A stretch of 64,000 nucleotides of DNA, from NCBI RefSeq assembly GCF_000261685.1, contig NZ_AJQE01000192.1, forward strand, positions 1-64,000. The letters are read 5' to 3'. The notes below the pieces were generated by a model that was not told where the DNA came from, did not search any database, and worked only from the letters and a program-made list of their open reading frames with translations. This stretch comes from Bradyrhizobium genomosp. I (2014). GTDB taxonomy: Bacteria; Pseudomonadota; Alphaproteobacteria; Rhizobiales; Xanthobacteraceae. How positions within the stretch are numbered: position 1 is the stretch's first letter; every line of letters starts with the position of its first letter. The translations under genes were made by a program, and so were the position numbers. Shown one piece after another: positions 45,301-53,411 of this stretch.

Positions 45301-47977
45301 CACCGCCGGCGCCCGCGATGCGCAGGGCGCGCTGATCGCGGCCTCGACCGAGACCGCCAACCAGATCAAGGCGCTGTCCTCGGACGTGCAGCGCTCGCTC
45401 ACGATGGCGGGCACCTCGACGGCCGAGACCATCATGAGCGGTGCCCGCGAAGCCCAGAGCACGCTTGTCACGGCGTCGTCGGATGCGGCGAGCCAGGTCA
45501 AGTCGCTCGCGGCCGAAGTGCATCGCTCGCTCTCGCAGGTCGGCCAGTCGACCGCCGAGACGATCACCACCAGCGCCCGCGACGCCCAGAGCACCCTGCT
45601 CGCGGTCTCGGCCGAACAGACCAGCCAGGTCCGTTCGCTCGCGGCCGAGATGCAGCGCGCGCTGGCGACCGCCGGCGGCGCCACCATCGAGGCGCTCACC
45701 AGCGGCGTTCGCGAGGCCCAGGGCTCGCTGATCTCCGCCTCGACCGATGCGGCGAGCCAGATCAAGTCGCTGACGACGGACATCGAGCGCACGCTGACCG
45801 CGGTCGGCGCCGACACCGCCTCGACCATCCTCAACAGCGCGCGCGAGGCGCAGATCTCGCTGACCTCGACCTCGGCCGACGCCGCGAGCCAGATCCGCAC
45901 GATCTCGACCGAGATCGAGCGGACGCTGAACGCGGCCACCGTCAACGCGACCAGCGACATCCAGACCAGCGCGCTCAACGCCCAGAACGCGCTGATATCG
46001 GCCTCCAACGAGGCGAGCTCGCGGGTCAAGTCGAGCTCGGCCGACGTCGAGCGCTCGGTGCTCGCCGCCAGCTCCAGCTTCGGCCAGGCCATGACCGGCA
46101 AGACCGACGAGATCGTCACCTATGTGCAGCAGCAGGCCGACCGTCTGTCGAACATGATCGACGCCAAGCGCGGCGCGCTGGTCGACGCGATCGGCTCGAA
46201 GAGCAGCCAGCTCACGCTCGACATCGACCGCGTCACCTCCGATGCGCTAAAGTCGATCGAGACGCGCGGCCAGGCCTTCTCGCAGACCATGATGGGCAAC
46301 GGCTCGGAAGTCGCCCGCACCATCAACGCGGCCAGCGAGATCGCCACGAGCGCGGTCGGCAAGTCGCTCAAGGACCTCGAGCAGGCCTCGCGTTCCGCGA
46401 TCGACCAGTCGCGCCAGGTTTCGATCGCGGCCGTCACCGAGATGCAGGAGACCAGCAAGATCCTGCGCACCGACACGGTAGCCCTGTTCGAGCGCCTGCG
46501 CGAAGGCAACATCCTGCTCCAGGAGGTGCTGACCGGTGCGCACGACAACCTCAACTCGCTCGAGCGGGCGCTGGTGACGCGCGTCGCCGACTTCGTCTCG
46601 GCGATGAACGACGTCACCTCGCGCAACGGCGCGGCGACGCAGAATCTGGAAGAGCAGCTCAACGTCTTCAACAGCAAGACCACGAAGGCGCTGCAGGATC
46701 TCGGCGAGCTGTCGACCCAGTTCGACAAGCACGGCCAGGCGCTGGTCGAGGCCGCGCAGGTCGTCGAGCAGAGCAACAAGAACACCACCGCCTCGCTCGC
46801 CGAGCGCAAGCAGGCGCTGGAATCGCTCGTCACCACGATCGACCTGCGCACGGCCGATCTCGACCAGCGGCTGTCGCGCTTCACCGGACTGCTCGATGAA
46901 TCGCTGGCCGCGGCCGAGGAGCGCGCCCGCGACATCGCCCGCGTCGTTGCCGAGACCGCCGGCGCAGGATCGGCCGCGATCACCCGCCAGTTCGAGGCAG
47001 TGCGCGCGGCGTCCGAGGAGGAGCACCGGCAGACCATCGAGGCGATGCACGACATCTACCGCCAGACCACGGACGAGGCGGATGCGATGTTCAAGCAGTC
47101 GACCGAGAAGTTCACCAACCTCGTCTCCAGCATGAAGCAGATGGCCTTCGAGATGCACAACGAGCTCGAAGCCACCCGCAACGAGCTGCGCCGCGGCGTG
47201 CTCGAGATGCCGCAGGAGGCCGCCGAGAGCACGGCGCAGATGCGCAAGGTGATCGTCGACCAGATCGAGGCCCTCGCCGAGCTCAACCGCATCGTGGCCC
47301 AGCACGGCCGCGGCCTCGACGTCACCACGGCGGGCCGCGCCAGCGTGCAGCGCCAGGAGGAACCGGTAGCACTGGCCGCAGTCGGCGGCCGGACTCCCGA
47401 GACCCGCATGCGCGACACTGGCAGCGCCTCGACGCTGCCGCCGCCGGACCTCGGCATGCCGGCTGCGCGCCGCACCGAAGCGCCGCCGGTCGCGCCTGCC
47501 GGCAACGACCAGGGCCGCGACGGCTGGCTGTCGGACCTGCTCAACCGCACCGACGCCAACCAGGGCGCCCCGGCCGGTCGCGAGGCTCCGCGCGGCCGCC
47601 CCGCACCCGCGCCGCTGCCGCAGGCTCCGCAGGGTGGCGGCAACCCGCTGGAATCGCTGTCGCTCGACATCGGCCGGCTGATGGACCGCAACCTCGCCGC
47701 CGAGATGTGGGACCGCTACCAGCGCGGCGAGAACAAGGCCTTCACCAAGCGCCTCTACACGCCCGCCGGCCAGAAGGCTTTCGACGAGGTCGCCCGCAAG
47801 TACCGCGCCGACCGCAACTTCAAGGGCACGGTCGACCGCTACGTCGCCGAGTTCGAGCGCCTGCTCGACGAAGTCGCCCGCGACGGCCGTGGCCCGCACG
47901 AGCTGCGCGGCCACCTGATCTCGGAGACGGGCCTCGTGTACACCCTGCTCGCGCACGCGGCGGGACGGCTGGGATGA
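42335..47977 (+). CDS. Giant membrane-anchored coiled-coil protein, growth-pole-ring (GPR/RgsE) type
   Basis: The 1880-residue protein has a Pro-rich cytoplasmic start, two spans at about 108-130 and 143-168, then about 1450 residues of alpha-helix, a Pro/Gly-rich linker (about 1680-1770) and a conserved-looking C-terminal domain ending in ISETGLVYTLLAHAAGR. Its helical part has five tandem 22-residue repeats (647-756) and nine tandem 44-residue repeats (849-1244), multiples of eleven as in apolipoproteins. Agrobacterium GPR and Sinorhizobium RgsE have this size, topology and apolipoprotein-like character and organise unipolar growth; I make the link from memory. It lies alone between CtrA-type boxes and a terminator. 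Confidence 0.8.
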   Translation: MANTPKKVKDPTEVALSAIQEALNISDTAADTSRNATMRNETAPPVPPPAPPIFDEPSFEPRPAANERATVFDTVEEPRASRRAANDDRETIGQLLQALQKGRPARSVYTFATIFAGIWLAACAALTVGFLPSIQAAMGQSGGVLVIAGLVAMFFAPIMLFYFLASLVWRGQEMRMIAQAMAQVAIRFSEPEGSASDSMVTVGQAIRREVAAMGDGIERAIARAGELETLVANEVAALERAYSDNEVRIRALLQDIAHQRDNLVGQAEQVRSAISGVQIDLRHDIALISDAIASRVDEVAKSITGALEERGAHITSALSNAGDNMILALGERGGDLLDRLEEASNETTRAVLDASERLTTSLNFKTGHVHDEFVDLADRVHEMLNERIDRITGEFEQRSAAIVDGISERTEQVHDSLKNSSDSLLLELELRSSDLSAKIDDAGNRLATQIMTSGDKASDALDATVNTLVAKVVSQTETAHDSLSLQMSAFDELVRNQGTELVEKFARDSGTLGALITRHISEFDRTVKTFGGEIVERMGQRTQDIAETLKTYVDNFDTRFTANGGEITAVLDQRLVQFETTIGERVSNLDASLNGKIASLDGTIEGHIRTFDEQLVGRVAALEQSFDARAESMTETIDGRINTLATSLTDGAAQAIQSIDSRLTHLTTSLTDGASQTIQSIDTRLTHLTTTLAGGASQALESIDSRLTYLTTAVTSGASQAVQSIDTRLTLLGSTLTDGTAQAIEAVDRRITGVTEIIDGRTAHLTDTVTARFQEIHQAIETKVGSVASDIDVRVAQFEDLLGSRVEAVAGRIESSGRQASEDMMSRAEMISTAIRSHVEDAERSLTNLVVNTSETIQTGARTAQQSLLTVSSDVNAQLRMTSAEVEQALTAVGTGAANSILTSAREAQSTLVAASGEASNQIKGLAADVERTLSAAGSATAASILAGAREVQTTLVTASSDAASQVKALTADVQRSLSLAGTTTAESITAGARDAQGALIAASTETANQIKALSSDVQRSLTMAGTSTAETIMSGAREAQSTLVTASSDAASQVKSLAAEVHRSLSQVGQSTAETITTSARDAQSTLLAVSAEQTSQVRSLAAEMQRALATAGGATIEALTSGVREAQGSLISASTDAASQIKSLTTDIERTLTAVGADTASTILNSAREAQISLTSTSADAASQIRTISTEIERTLNAATVNATSDIQTSALNAQNALISASNEASSRVKSSSADVERSVLAASSSFGQAMTGKTDEIVTYVQQQADRLSNMIDAKRGALVDAIGSKSSQLTLDIDRVTSDALKSIETRGQAFSQTMMGNGSEVARTINAASEIATSAVGKSLKDLEQASRSAIDQSRQVSIAAVTEMQETSKILRTDTVALFERLREGNILLQEVLTGAHDNLNSLERALVTRVADFVSAMNDVTSRNGAATQNLEEQLNVFNSKTTKALQDLGELSTQFDKHGQALVEAAQVVEQSNKNTTASLAERKQALESLVTTIDLRTADLDQRLSRFTGLLDESLAAAEERARDIARVVAETAGAGSAAITRQFEAVRAASEEEHRQTIEAMHDIYRQTTDEADAMFKQSTEKFTNLVSSMKQMAFEMHNELEATRNELRRGVLEMPQEAAESTAQMRKVIVDQIEALAELNRIVAQHGRGLDVTTAGRASVQRQEEPVALAAVGGRTPETRMRDTGSASTLPPPDLGMPAARRTEAPPVAPAGNDQGRDGWLSDLLNRTDANQGAPAGREAPRGRPAPAPLPQAPQGGGNPLESLSLDIGRLMDRNLAAEMWDRYQRGENKAFTKRLYTPAGQKAFDEVARKYRADRNFKGTVDRYVAEFERLLDEVARDGRGPHELRGHLISETGLVYTLLAHAAGRLG
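44273..44602 (+). repeat. Five 66-bp tandem repeats (22-residue units)
   Basis: Codons 647-756 encode five units of the form SLTDGAAQAIQSIDSRLTHL plus two residues. Gly-Ala-Ser-Gln, Ile-Asp-Ser-Arg-Leu and a Leu-Thr-Thr end recur at fixed spacing. A 22-residue period is the classic apolipoprotein amphipathic repeat. Confidence 0.85.
44879..46066 (+). repeat. Nine 132-bp tandem repeats (44-residue units)
   Basis: Codons 849-1244 encode nine units of exactly 44 residues, each following A(S/G)AREAQSTL-x5-S-x4-SQIKSLAADVERTL. Units differ by substitution but not length, except that none is interrupted. 44 is four times eleven, so the same helical surface faces one side throughout. Confidence 0.9.
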
Positions 47978-48004
47978 GCGGCAGATAGCAACGAGTAGCG
48001 AATG

Positions 48005-48033
48005 AAAACGGAGGCCTCACGGCCTCCGTTTTT
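48005..48033. terminator. Bidirectional intrinsic terminator
   Basis: AAAACGGAGGCC (48005-48016) pairs with GGCCTCCGTTTTT (48021-48033) across a TCAC loop. It ends the giant gene and could also stop leftward transcription of the mla operon. Confidence 0.88.
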
Positions 48034-48052
48034 GCTTGGGCATGTCATCCAC

Positions 48053-48202
48053 GCTCTCGTGCCCCGGACGCAGCGCAACGCCCCTTCGGCGGTGCGATGC
48101 CGAGCCGGGGCCCATGTCGAGGTGTTTCGCGGTGAGGCCTTCCGGGTCGCGGCTCTGCGCAGCAACGCGAAGAGCGTTGCAGCGCGTCCGGGACACGAGA
48201 GC
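48053..48202. repeat. About 150-bp imperfect palindromic repeat, copy 3
   Basis: The block runs from GCTCTCGTGCCCCGGACGC to GCGTCCGGGACACGAGAGC, near-perfect outer arms, with CGAGCCGGGGCCCATG and GGGTCGCGGCTCTGCGC inside. It is the same element as at 15768 and 20206 and lies beyond the end of mlaD. Confidence 0.88.
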
Positions 48203-48219
48203 GCGAACGCGCCCGCCTC

Positions 48220-49092
48220 CTACCGCCTGCCGCTCGCGGACGGCACCGGTCTCGGCGGCTCGGGCGGCGGGGCCGGCTGCGATGAGTTGCTGGCGCCGAA
48301 CAGGACGCGGGTCGGGTTGCGGTCGAAATTGTTCACGGCGCGGCTGATGTCGCCCAGCGTACGGCGGCCGTCGGCCATCAACGCGCCGGAGCGCTTGTCG
48401 AAATCGTCGGCGAGCTCGCGGATCGACTTCACCGCCTGGAACAGCTCGCCACCGTCCTTGCCGCCGGCCAGCGTGTTGAGGCCGAGCATGAGATTGTCGG
48501 CCTTGAGCATGACGCCGTCGACCTTGGCCATCACGGCATCGATCTTCTCGGAATTGCGCGCCAGCGAGTTGGTGAAGGTCTCGAGGTTCTTGAGCGAATT
48601 CTTCACCGACTCCTGATTGTCGGCGACGATCTTGTTGATGTTCTGCAGCGTGCCGCGGATCGCCTCGGTGACGTCCTGGAGCTTGTTGGGATCGGCGGTG
48701 AGCGTCGGGATGCCATCCTGGTCGAGCGGCGGTGGGGCCGCGGCTTCGTCGCCGCCCTTGAGCGAGATGGCTGCGACGCCCGTGAGGCCCTGGAACTCGA
48801 GCCCGACCAGGGTGTCCTTGCGGATCGGGGCGTTGTTCTCGATCATGGCGAGTGCGACAACCCGCCGCGGGTTGTCCAGCTTCACCGAGACCACCTCGCC
48901 CACCCTGATACCGTTGAAGTTGACGCTGCCGCCGTTGCGCAGGCCCGCTGCGGGCCCCTCGAACACGACGCGCAGAGGGCTGCGCTGCTTGGTGGTGTGC
49001 AACGACTGGAACCACAGCACGAAGCCGATCGCCGCGGCGATCACCGTCAGCGTGAACGAGCCGATCAATACGTAATTCGCCCGCGTTTCCAT
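48220..49092 (-). CDS. mlaD: MlaD-type MCE-domain lipid-binding protein
   Basis: The 290-residue protein has one N-terminal span (YVLIGSFTLTVIAAAIGFVL) and an MCE domain (about 38-115) with the pattern VVFEGPAAGLRNGGSVNFNGI RVGEV in two parts, then a long helical region and a Pro-rich tail. MlaD rings shuttle phospholipid between inner and outer membranes. It is the third gene of mlaE-mlaF-mlaD. It is longer than enteric MlaD (about 180), as is usual in Rhizobiales. Genes for MlaB and MlaC are not here. Confidence 0.9.
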   Translation of the reverse strand: METRANYVLIGSFTLTVIAAAIGFVLWFQSLHTTKQRSPLRVVFEGPAAGLRNGGSVNFNGIRVGEVVSVKLDNPRRVVALAMIENNAPIRKDTLVGLEFQGLTGVAAISLKGGDEAAAPPPLDQDGIPTLTADPNKLQDVTEAIRGTLQNINKIVADNQESVKNSLKNLETFTNSLARNSEKIDAVMAKVDGVMLKADNLMLGLNTLAGGKDGGELFQAVKSIRELADDFDKRSGALMADGRRTLGDISRAVNNFDRNPTRVLFGASNSSQPAPPPEPPRPVPSASGRR

Positions 49093-49121
49093 CAGGTGCT
49101 CCGGCTACTCAACCCAGCTCT

Positions 49122-49904
49122 TCAACCCATGACCGCGCGGGCGCGCTTGCCATGAAAATACTGCCTCAGCCAGGGATGCTGCGAGGCCTGCATGTCGGCG
49201 ATCGACCCTGCCGCAATGATCTTACCGTTCCCTAAAACGGCGATGCGATCACATGCTGTGTAGAGGCTGTCGAGGTCGTGGGTTACCATGAAAACGGTCA
49301 GCCCCAAAGTGCGCTGGAGCGTCCTGACCAGCTCGTCGAAGTCGCCGGCGCCGATCGGATCGAGGCCCGAGGTCGGCTCGTCCAGGAACACGAGGTCCGG
49401 ATCGAGCGACAGTGCGCGCGCCAGCGCCACGCGCTTGATCATGCCGCCGGAGAGCTCGGACGGGAAACGCTCGGCGACTTCGGGCTTGAGCCCGACCATG
49501 GTGAGCTTGGCCATGGTGATCTCGTCCATCAGCCGCTGCGAGACGCGCAAATATTCGCGCATCGGAAACTGGATGTTCTGCCGCACGGTCAGCGAGGAGA
49601 ACAGCGCACCCTGCTGGAACAGCACGCCCCAGCGCCGCTCCACGTTGCGCCGCTGCGACGTGCTGGAGGAATCGAGGTCGACGCCGAACACCTCGATGGA
49701 GCCTGCCACCTTCGGCACCAGGCCGATGATGGTGCGCGTCAGCACCGATTTGCCCGCGCCCGAGGGACCGACGAAGCCCAATATTTCGCCGCGCTTGACG
49801 TCGAGGTTGAGCCCATCGAGCACGCGCGTGGCGCCGAACTGCACGGTGATGTCGCGGACGCGGATGATGGGATTTTGAATCTCGCTTTGAGCTTCTTTTG
49901 CCAT
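49122..49904 (-). CDS. mlaF: MlaF-type ABC transporter ATPase
   Basis: The protein of about 260 residues has Walker A GPSGAGKS, signature LSGGM, Walker B LVFLDEPTSGLDP and the switch His in MVTHDLDS. It energises the MlaE permease in phospholipid transport. ATG 49904 starts two bases after the mlaE stop, with GGGAT upstream; a GTG at 49910 overlapping that stop is the alternative. Gene order and tight spacing establish the operon. Confidence 0.92.
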   Translation of the reverse strand: MAKEAQSEIQNPIIRVRDITVQFGATRVLDGLNLDVKRGEILGFVGPSGAGKSVLTRTIIGLVPKVAGSIEVFGVDLDSSSTSQRRNVERRWGVLFQQGALFSSLTVRQNIQFPMREYLRVSQRLMDEITMAKLTMVGLKPEVAERFPSELSGGMIKRVALARALSLDPDLVFLDEPTSGLDPIGAGDFDELVRTLQRTLGLTVFMVTHDLDSLYTACDRIAVLGNGKIIAAGSIADMQASQHPWLRQYFHGKRARAVMG

Positions 49905-49906
49905 CG

Positions 49907-51040
49907 TCACATCCCGATCGAGGCGAAGAAGATGGCGAACACGCCGTCCATCACGATGACGAAGAAGATGCCCTTCACCACCGATGCGGTGGTGTGCTGG
50001 CCCAGCGATTCCGCGCTGCCCTGCACGGCGAGCCCTTCGACGCAGGCGACGATGCCGATCACGGCGGCCATGACGGGCGCCTTCACCATGCCGACGATGA
50101 AATGATCGATCGAGATGGCGTCGCGCAAGCGCAGCAGGAAGGCCTCCGGCTCGACGCCGCCATAAAGCCAGGCGACGAGCCCGCCGCCATAGAGCGCGGC
50201 CATGGCGCCGAGGAAAGCCAGGATCGGCAGCGCCAGCACCAGGGCCAGCATGCGCGGCAGCACCAGGACCTCGATCGGATCGAAGCCCATGGTGCGCAGC
50301 GCGTCGATCTCCTCACGCATCTTCATCGAGCCGAGCTCGGCGGTGTAGGCGCTGCCGGAACGGCCCGCGACCATGATCGCGACCAGCAATACGCCGATCT
50401 CGCGCAGCACCAGGACGCCGAGCATGTCGACGACGAAGATGTCGGCGCCGAAGCGGCGGAAATGGAAGATGCCTTGTTGGGCGATGATGCAGCCGATCAG
50501 GAAGGTGATCAGCACGATGATCGGCACCGCGCGCCAGCAGACCTGCTCCATGTGATGCACGGTCGAGGTCAGGCGGAACGAGCGCGGGTGGATCAGGACG
50601 CGAAATGCCGCCGCGAGCACCGCGCCGAGCATGTCGACGAGGCCGGCCACGGTCCCGGCCACGCCGGCCACGGTCCGGCCGATCTGCTCCAGCATGCCGG
50701 AGATGGTGATCGTGCTGCTGTCGAGCTCGGGGGTCGCCCTCACCCGCCGCACCTCGTCCACGAGGCTGGAATAATTGGCGGAGAGGCCCGCGATCTGCGC
50801 TTCGACGGCGCCTTGGGTCAGGCTACGGCGCAGCCGTTCGATCAGCCAGGCGCCGAACGTGTCGAGCTTGGCGACCTCGGAGACGTCGATGAAGATCCTT
50901 TGCGGGGTGCCTGCGAGCTTCTCGGCGTCAGCCACCATCCGCTCCAGGACCGGCGCAAAGCTCGCGGTCCAGGTCCCGGTGGCGCAGAGTGCCAGCGCGT
51001 TGCCCTTCGCAATCCGTTCCAGCTTCGGATCGCTGCTCAA
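49907..51040 (-). CDS. mlaE: MlaE-type permease with N-terminal STAS domain
   Basis: The 377-residue protein fuses a STAS-like domain (about 1-105, RIFIDVSEVAKLDTFGAWLI) to an MlaE permease with about five spans and the conserved ELGSMKMREEIDALRTMGFD coupling helix. In enteric bacteria the STAS part is the separate protein MlaB, so this fusion explains the missing mlaB. The only start consistent with the frame is TTG 51040, with GGGAG nine bases upstream. It is the first gene of the operon. Confidence 0.92.
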   Translation of the reverse strand: MSSDPKLERIAKGNALALCATGTWTASFAPVLERMVADAEKLAGTPQRIFIDVSEVAKLDTFGAWLIERLRRSLTQGAVEAQIAGLSANYSSLVDEVRRVRATPELDSSTITISGMLEQIGRTVAGVAGTVAGLVDMLGAVLAAAFRVLIHPRSFRLTSTVHHMEQVCWRAVPIIVLITFLIGCIIAQQGIFHFRRFGADIFVVDMLGVLVLREIGVLLVAIMVAGRSGSAYTAELGSMKMREEIDALRTMGFDPIEVLVLPRMLALVLALPILAFLGAMAALYGGGLVAWLYGGVEPEAFLLRLRDAISIDHFIVGMVKAPVMAAVIGIVACVEGLAVQGSAESLGQHTTASVVKGIFFVIVMDGVFAIFFASIGM

Positions 51041-51174
51041 GATGTCCGCTCCCGTGCCGGGGCGGAGAAAATCAGATAGTTGCGCACGCGCCCTTACCCA
51101 GAGAAGGTATCCCCAAGGGGTTAACGTTAGTTGCTAGAGGTAACTAGCAGGTTCAGATTTCGCCAGAGTTCGAA

Positions 51175-52170
51175 ATGACTTCCATGAAATTTGCAACTTT
51201 GGCGGCGCGAATCGAGCGCTTCCCGATTGCCGGCAGCTTTACCATCAGCCGGGGGGCCAAGACCGAGGCCGTCACGGTCGTGGCGGAGGTCAGCCGCAAC
51301 GGCCTGACCGGCCGCGGCGAGTGCGTGCCCTATCCCCGCTACGGCGAGACGCCGGAAGCCACGCTTGCGGCCATCCAGGCCATGCAGCAGGCCCTCGCGG
51401 AGGGACTGACGCGGCAGGCCCTCCAGGCCGCCATGCCGCCCGGTGCGGCCCGCAACGCCCTGGATTGCGCCCTGATCGACCTCGAGGCCAAGGCAGCCGG
51501 CCAGCGGGCCTGGAACCTGCTGAACCGCCCGGCGCCCGGCGAGCGCATCACCGCCTACACAATCTCGTTAGGGACCCCGGAGGGCATGGCCGCAGCGACC
51601 GCCAAAGCGGCGCACCGGCCGCTGCTCAAGATCAAGCTCGGCGGCGACGGCGATCCGGAGCGAATCGCGGCGGTGCGCAAGGCCGCCCCAAAATCCGAGC
51701 TGATCGTCGACGCCAACGAGGCCTGGACCGAGGCCAACCTGGAGCACAACCTCGCCGCATGCGCCGCGGCCGGCGTCACCCTGGTGGAGCAGCCGCTGCC
51801 ATCAGGCAAGGACGAAGCGCTGGCGCGGATCGAGCGCCCGCTCGCCGTCTGCGCCGACGAGAGCGTGCACGACCGCTCCTCGCTCGCGCCGTTGCGCGAA
51901 CGCTACGACGCCGTGAACATCAAGCTCGACAAGACCGGCGGTCTCACCGAAGCCCTCGCCATGGCCGACGCTGCTCAAGCGCTCGGTTTCGAGATCATGA
52001 TCGGCTGCATGGTCGCGACATCGCTGTCGATGGCGCCCGCCATGCTGGTGACGCCGCAGGCGCGCTTCGTCGATCTCGACGGCCCGCTGCTGCTGGCGCG
52101 CGATCGCGACCATGGACTGCGCTATGATGGCAGCCTGGTCTATCCGCCCGATTCCGCGTTGTGGGGATGA
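51175..52170 (+). CDS. Dipeptide (L-Ala-D/L-Glu) epimerase, enolase superfamily
   Basis: The 331-residue enzyme has the muconate-lactonising subgroup layout: LLKIKLGG with the KxK acid/base lysine, IVDANEAW, VEQPLP and CADES for the three metal ligands, and VNIKLDKTGGL with the second catalytic lysine. The DKTGG and MVATSLSMAPA stretches are those of L-Ala-D/L-Glu epimerases, which recycle murein peptides. Other dipeptides are possible. It is divergent from mlaE, and its last 31 bases overlap the convergent MFS gene. Confidence 0.88.
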   Translation: MTSMKFATLAARIERFPIAGSFTISRGAKTEAVTVVAEVSRNGLTGRGECVPYPRYGETPEATLAAIQAMQQALAEGLTRQALQAAMPPGAARNALDCALIDLEAKAAGQRAWNLLNRPAPGERITAYTISLGTPEGMAAATAKAAHRPLLKIKLGGDGDPERIAAVRKAAPKSELIVDANEAWTEANLEHNLAACAAAGVTLVEQPLPSGKDEALARIERPLAVCADESVHDRSSLAPLRERYDAVNIKLDKTGGLTEALAMADAAQALGFEIMIGCMVATSLSMAPAMLVTPQARFVDLDGPLLLARDRDHGLRYDGSLVYPPDSALWG

Positions 52171-53336
52171 GCCGTGAGGCGATGCCGCGCCGTCCAGATG
52201 ACGAGCGCGCCGAGGCCGGCCATCGCGGCCATGACGTAATACAGGCCGTCGCCGGTGCGGGCGTAGATCGCACCTGACGCGATCGAGGTCGCCGCGCCCA
52301 GGAGCCCGTTGCAGGCGGCATAGTAACCCTGACCCCGCGCGATCTGATGCGCCGGTACGCGCTGCACCAAGAGATTCATGGTGCCGACGATGGTCATGCC
52401 GAAGCTGAGACCATGCCCCAGTTGCGCGATCGCGAGCAGCGCGAGCGGCGGCTCGTGCGCGGTGACGATCCAGCGCACCACGGCGCTGAGCCCTCCGATC
52501 GCGATCATCGTGGACGGGTGCAGCGAGAAGCGCGGAGACAGCGCGAACACGACAATCTCGGCGATCACGCCCAGCGTCCACAGCTCCGCGATGGTCAGTC
52601 CACTGATCCCATGGAGCTGCCAGTTGATGGCCGAGAAGGTGTAGTAGGCGACGTGGCTGCCCTGGATCAGCGCGGCCGAGGCGATGATCGCCCAGAAGCC
52701 GGCATCGCGCAGCAGCGCTGTGTGGGCACGCCTCTCCGTCGTCCTGTGCCTGACATCGTCGAGCGGCTGAAGCAGCGCGCTGGCGAGAACCGCAACGACG
52801 GCCCAGGCGACGATGACCCAGATCAGATCGCGCGCCGCGATGACGTCGACGAGATAGCCGCAAGCGAGCGAGCCCGCGGCAAAGGCCGCCGAGCCCCACA
52901 GCCTCAGGGGTCCATAGTCGAGCCCGTAACGGGCGACGCCGCGCAGCGCATAGGCGTCGGTCAGCGGCATCGTCGGTGTCCACATCATGCAAGTCAGCGC
53001 ATAGATCAGGAACAACGCCAGAGGTTGCTGCTGCAATCCAACCGCCGTGAAGCCGATCGCGGTCGCCAGCACCGACACCATCATGGCGGCGCGAATCGCA
53101 TGTCGCTTCTCGGCAAACGCGGTGACCTGCGGCAGCGTTGTGAACCGCGTGATCGCCGGCAGCGCATTGATGAGGCCGATCCAGGCCGCGTCGACGCCGA
53201 TCGCCTTCAGCCAGAGCGGAAAGAACGGCAGATGCGTGCCCAGGACCGCGAAGACCGCCGAATAGAACAGGGCGAGGTTCACCGCGAATCGCCGCTTCTC
53301 GGCTGCCGCGATGGGGATTTGTGATTCGGTCTGCAT
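52140..53336 (-). CDS. MFS transporter, HcaT/phenylpropionate-transporter-like
   Basis: The 398-residue protein has twelve predicted spans. FFPLWLKAIGVDAAWIGLIN near the N-terminus and GPLRLWGSAAFAAGSLACGY match the HcaT/LacY-like MFS group. The substrate is unknown; murein-peptide, sugar or aromatic acid import are all reasonable given the neighbours. The ATG at 53336 begins MQTESQIPIAAAEKRRFAVN; upstream in-frame sequence belongs to the divergent gene. Its 3' end overlaps the epimerase by 31 bases. Confidence 0.85.
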   Translation of the reverse strand: MQTESQIPIAAAEKRRFAVNLALFYSAVFAVLGTHLPFFPLWLKAIGVDAAWIGLINALPAITRFTTLPQVTAFAEKRHAIRAAMMVSVLATAIGFTAVGLQQQPLALFLIYALTCMMWTPTMPLTDAYALRGVARYGLDYGPLRLWGSAAFAAGSLACGYLVDVIAARDLIWVIVAWAVVAVLASALLQPLDDVRHRTTERRAHTALLRDAGFWAIIASAALIQGSHVAYYTFSAINWQLHGISGLTIAELWTLGVIAEIVVFALSPRFSLHPSTMIAIGGLSAVVRWIVTAHEPPLALLAIAQLGHGLSFGMTIVGTMNLLVQRVPAHQIARGQGYYAACNGLLGAATSIASGAIYARTGDGLYYVMAAMAGLGALVIWTARHRLTAHPHNAESGG

Positions 53337-53411
53337 CAAACCAATTGCGATTCGGTCGATATCGTGGTGATCGTTACAGTAACGCGCGGTGATTTGCGCG
53401 ACGAGATTGTC

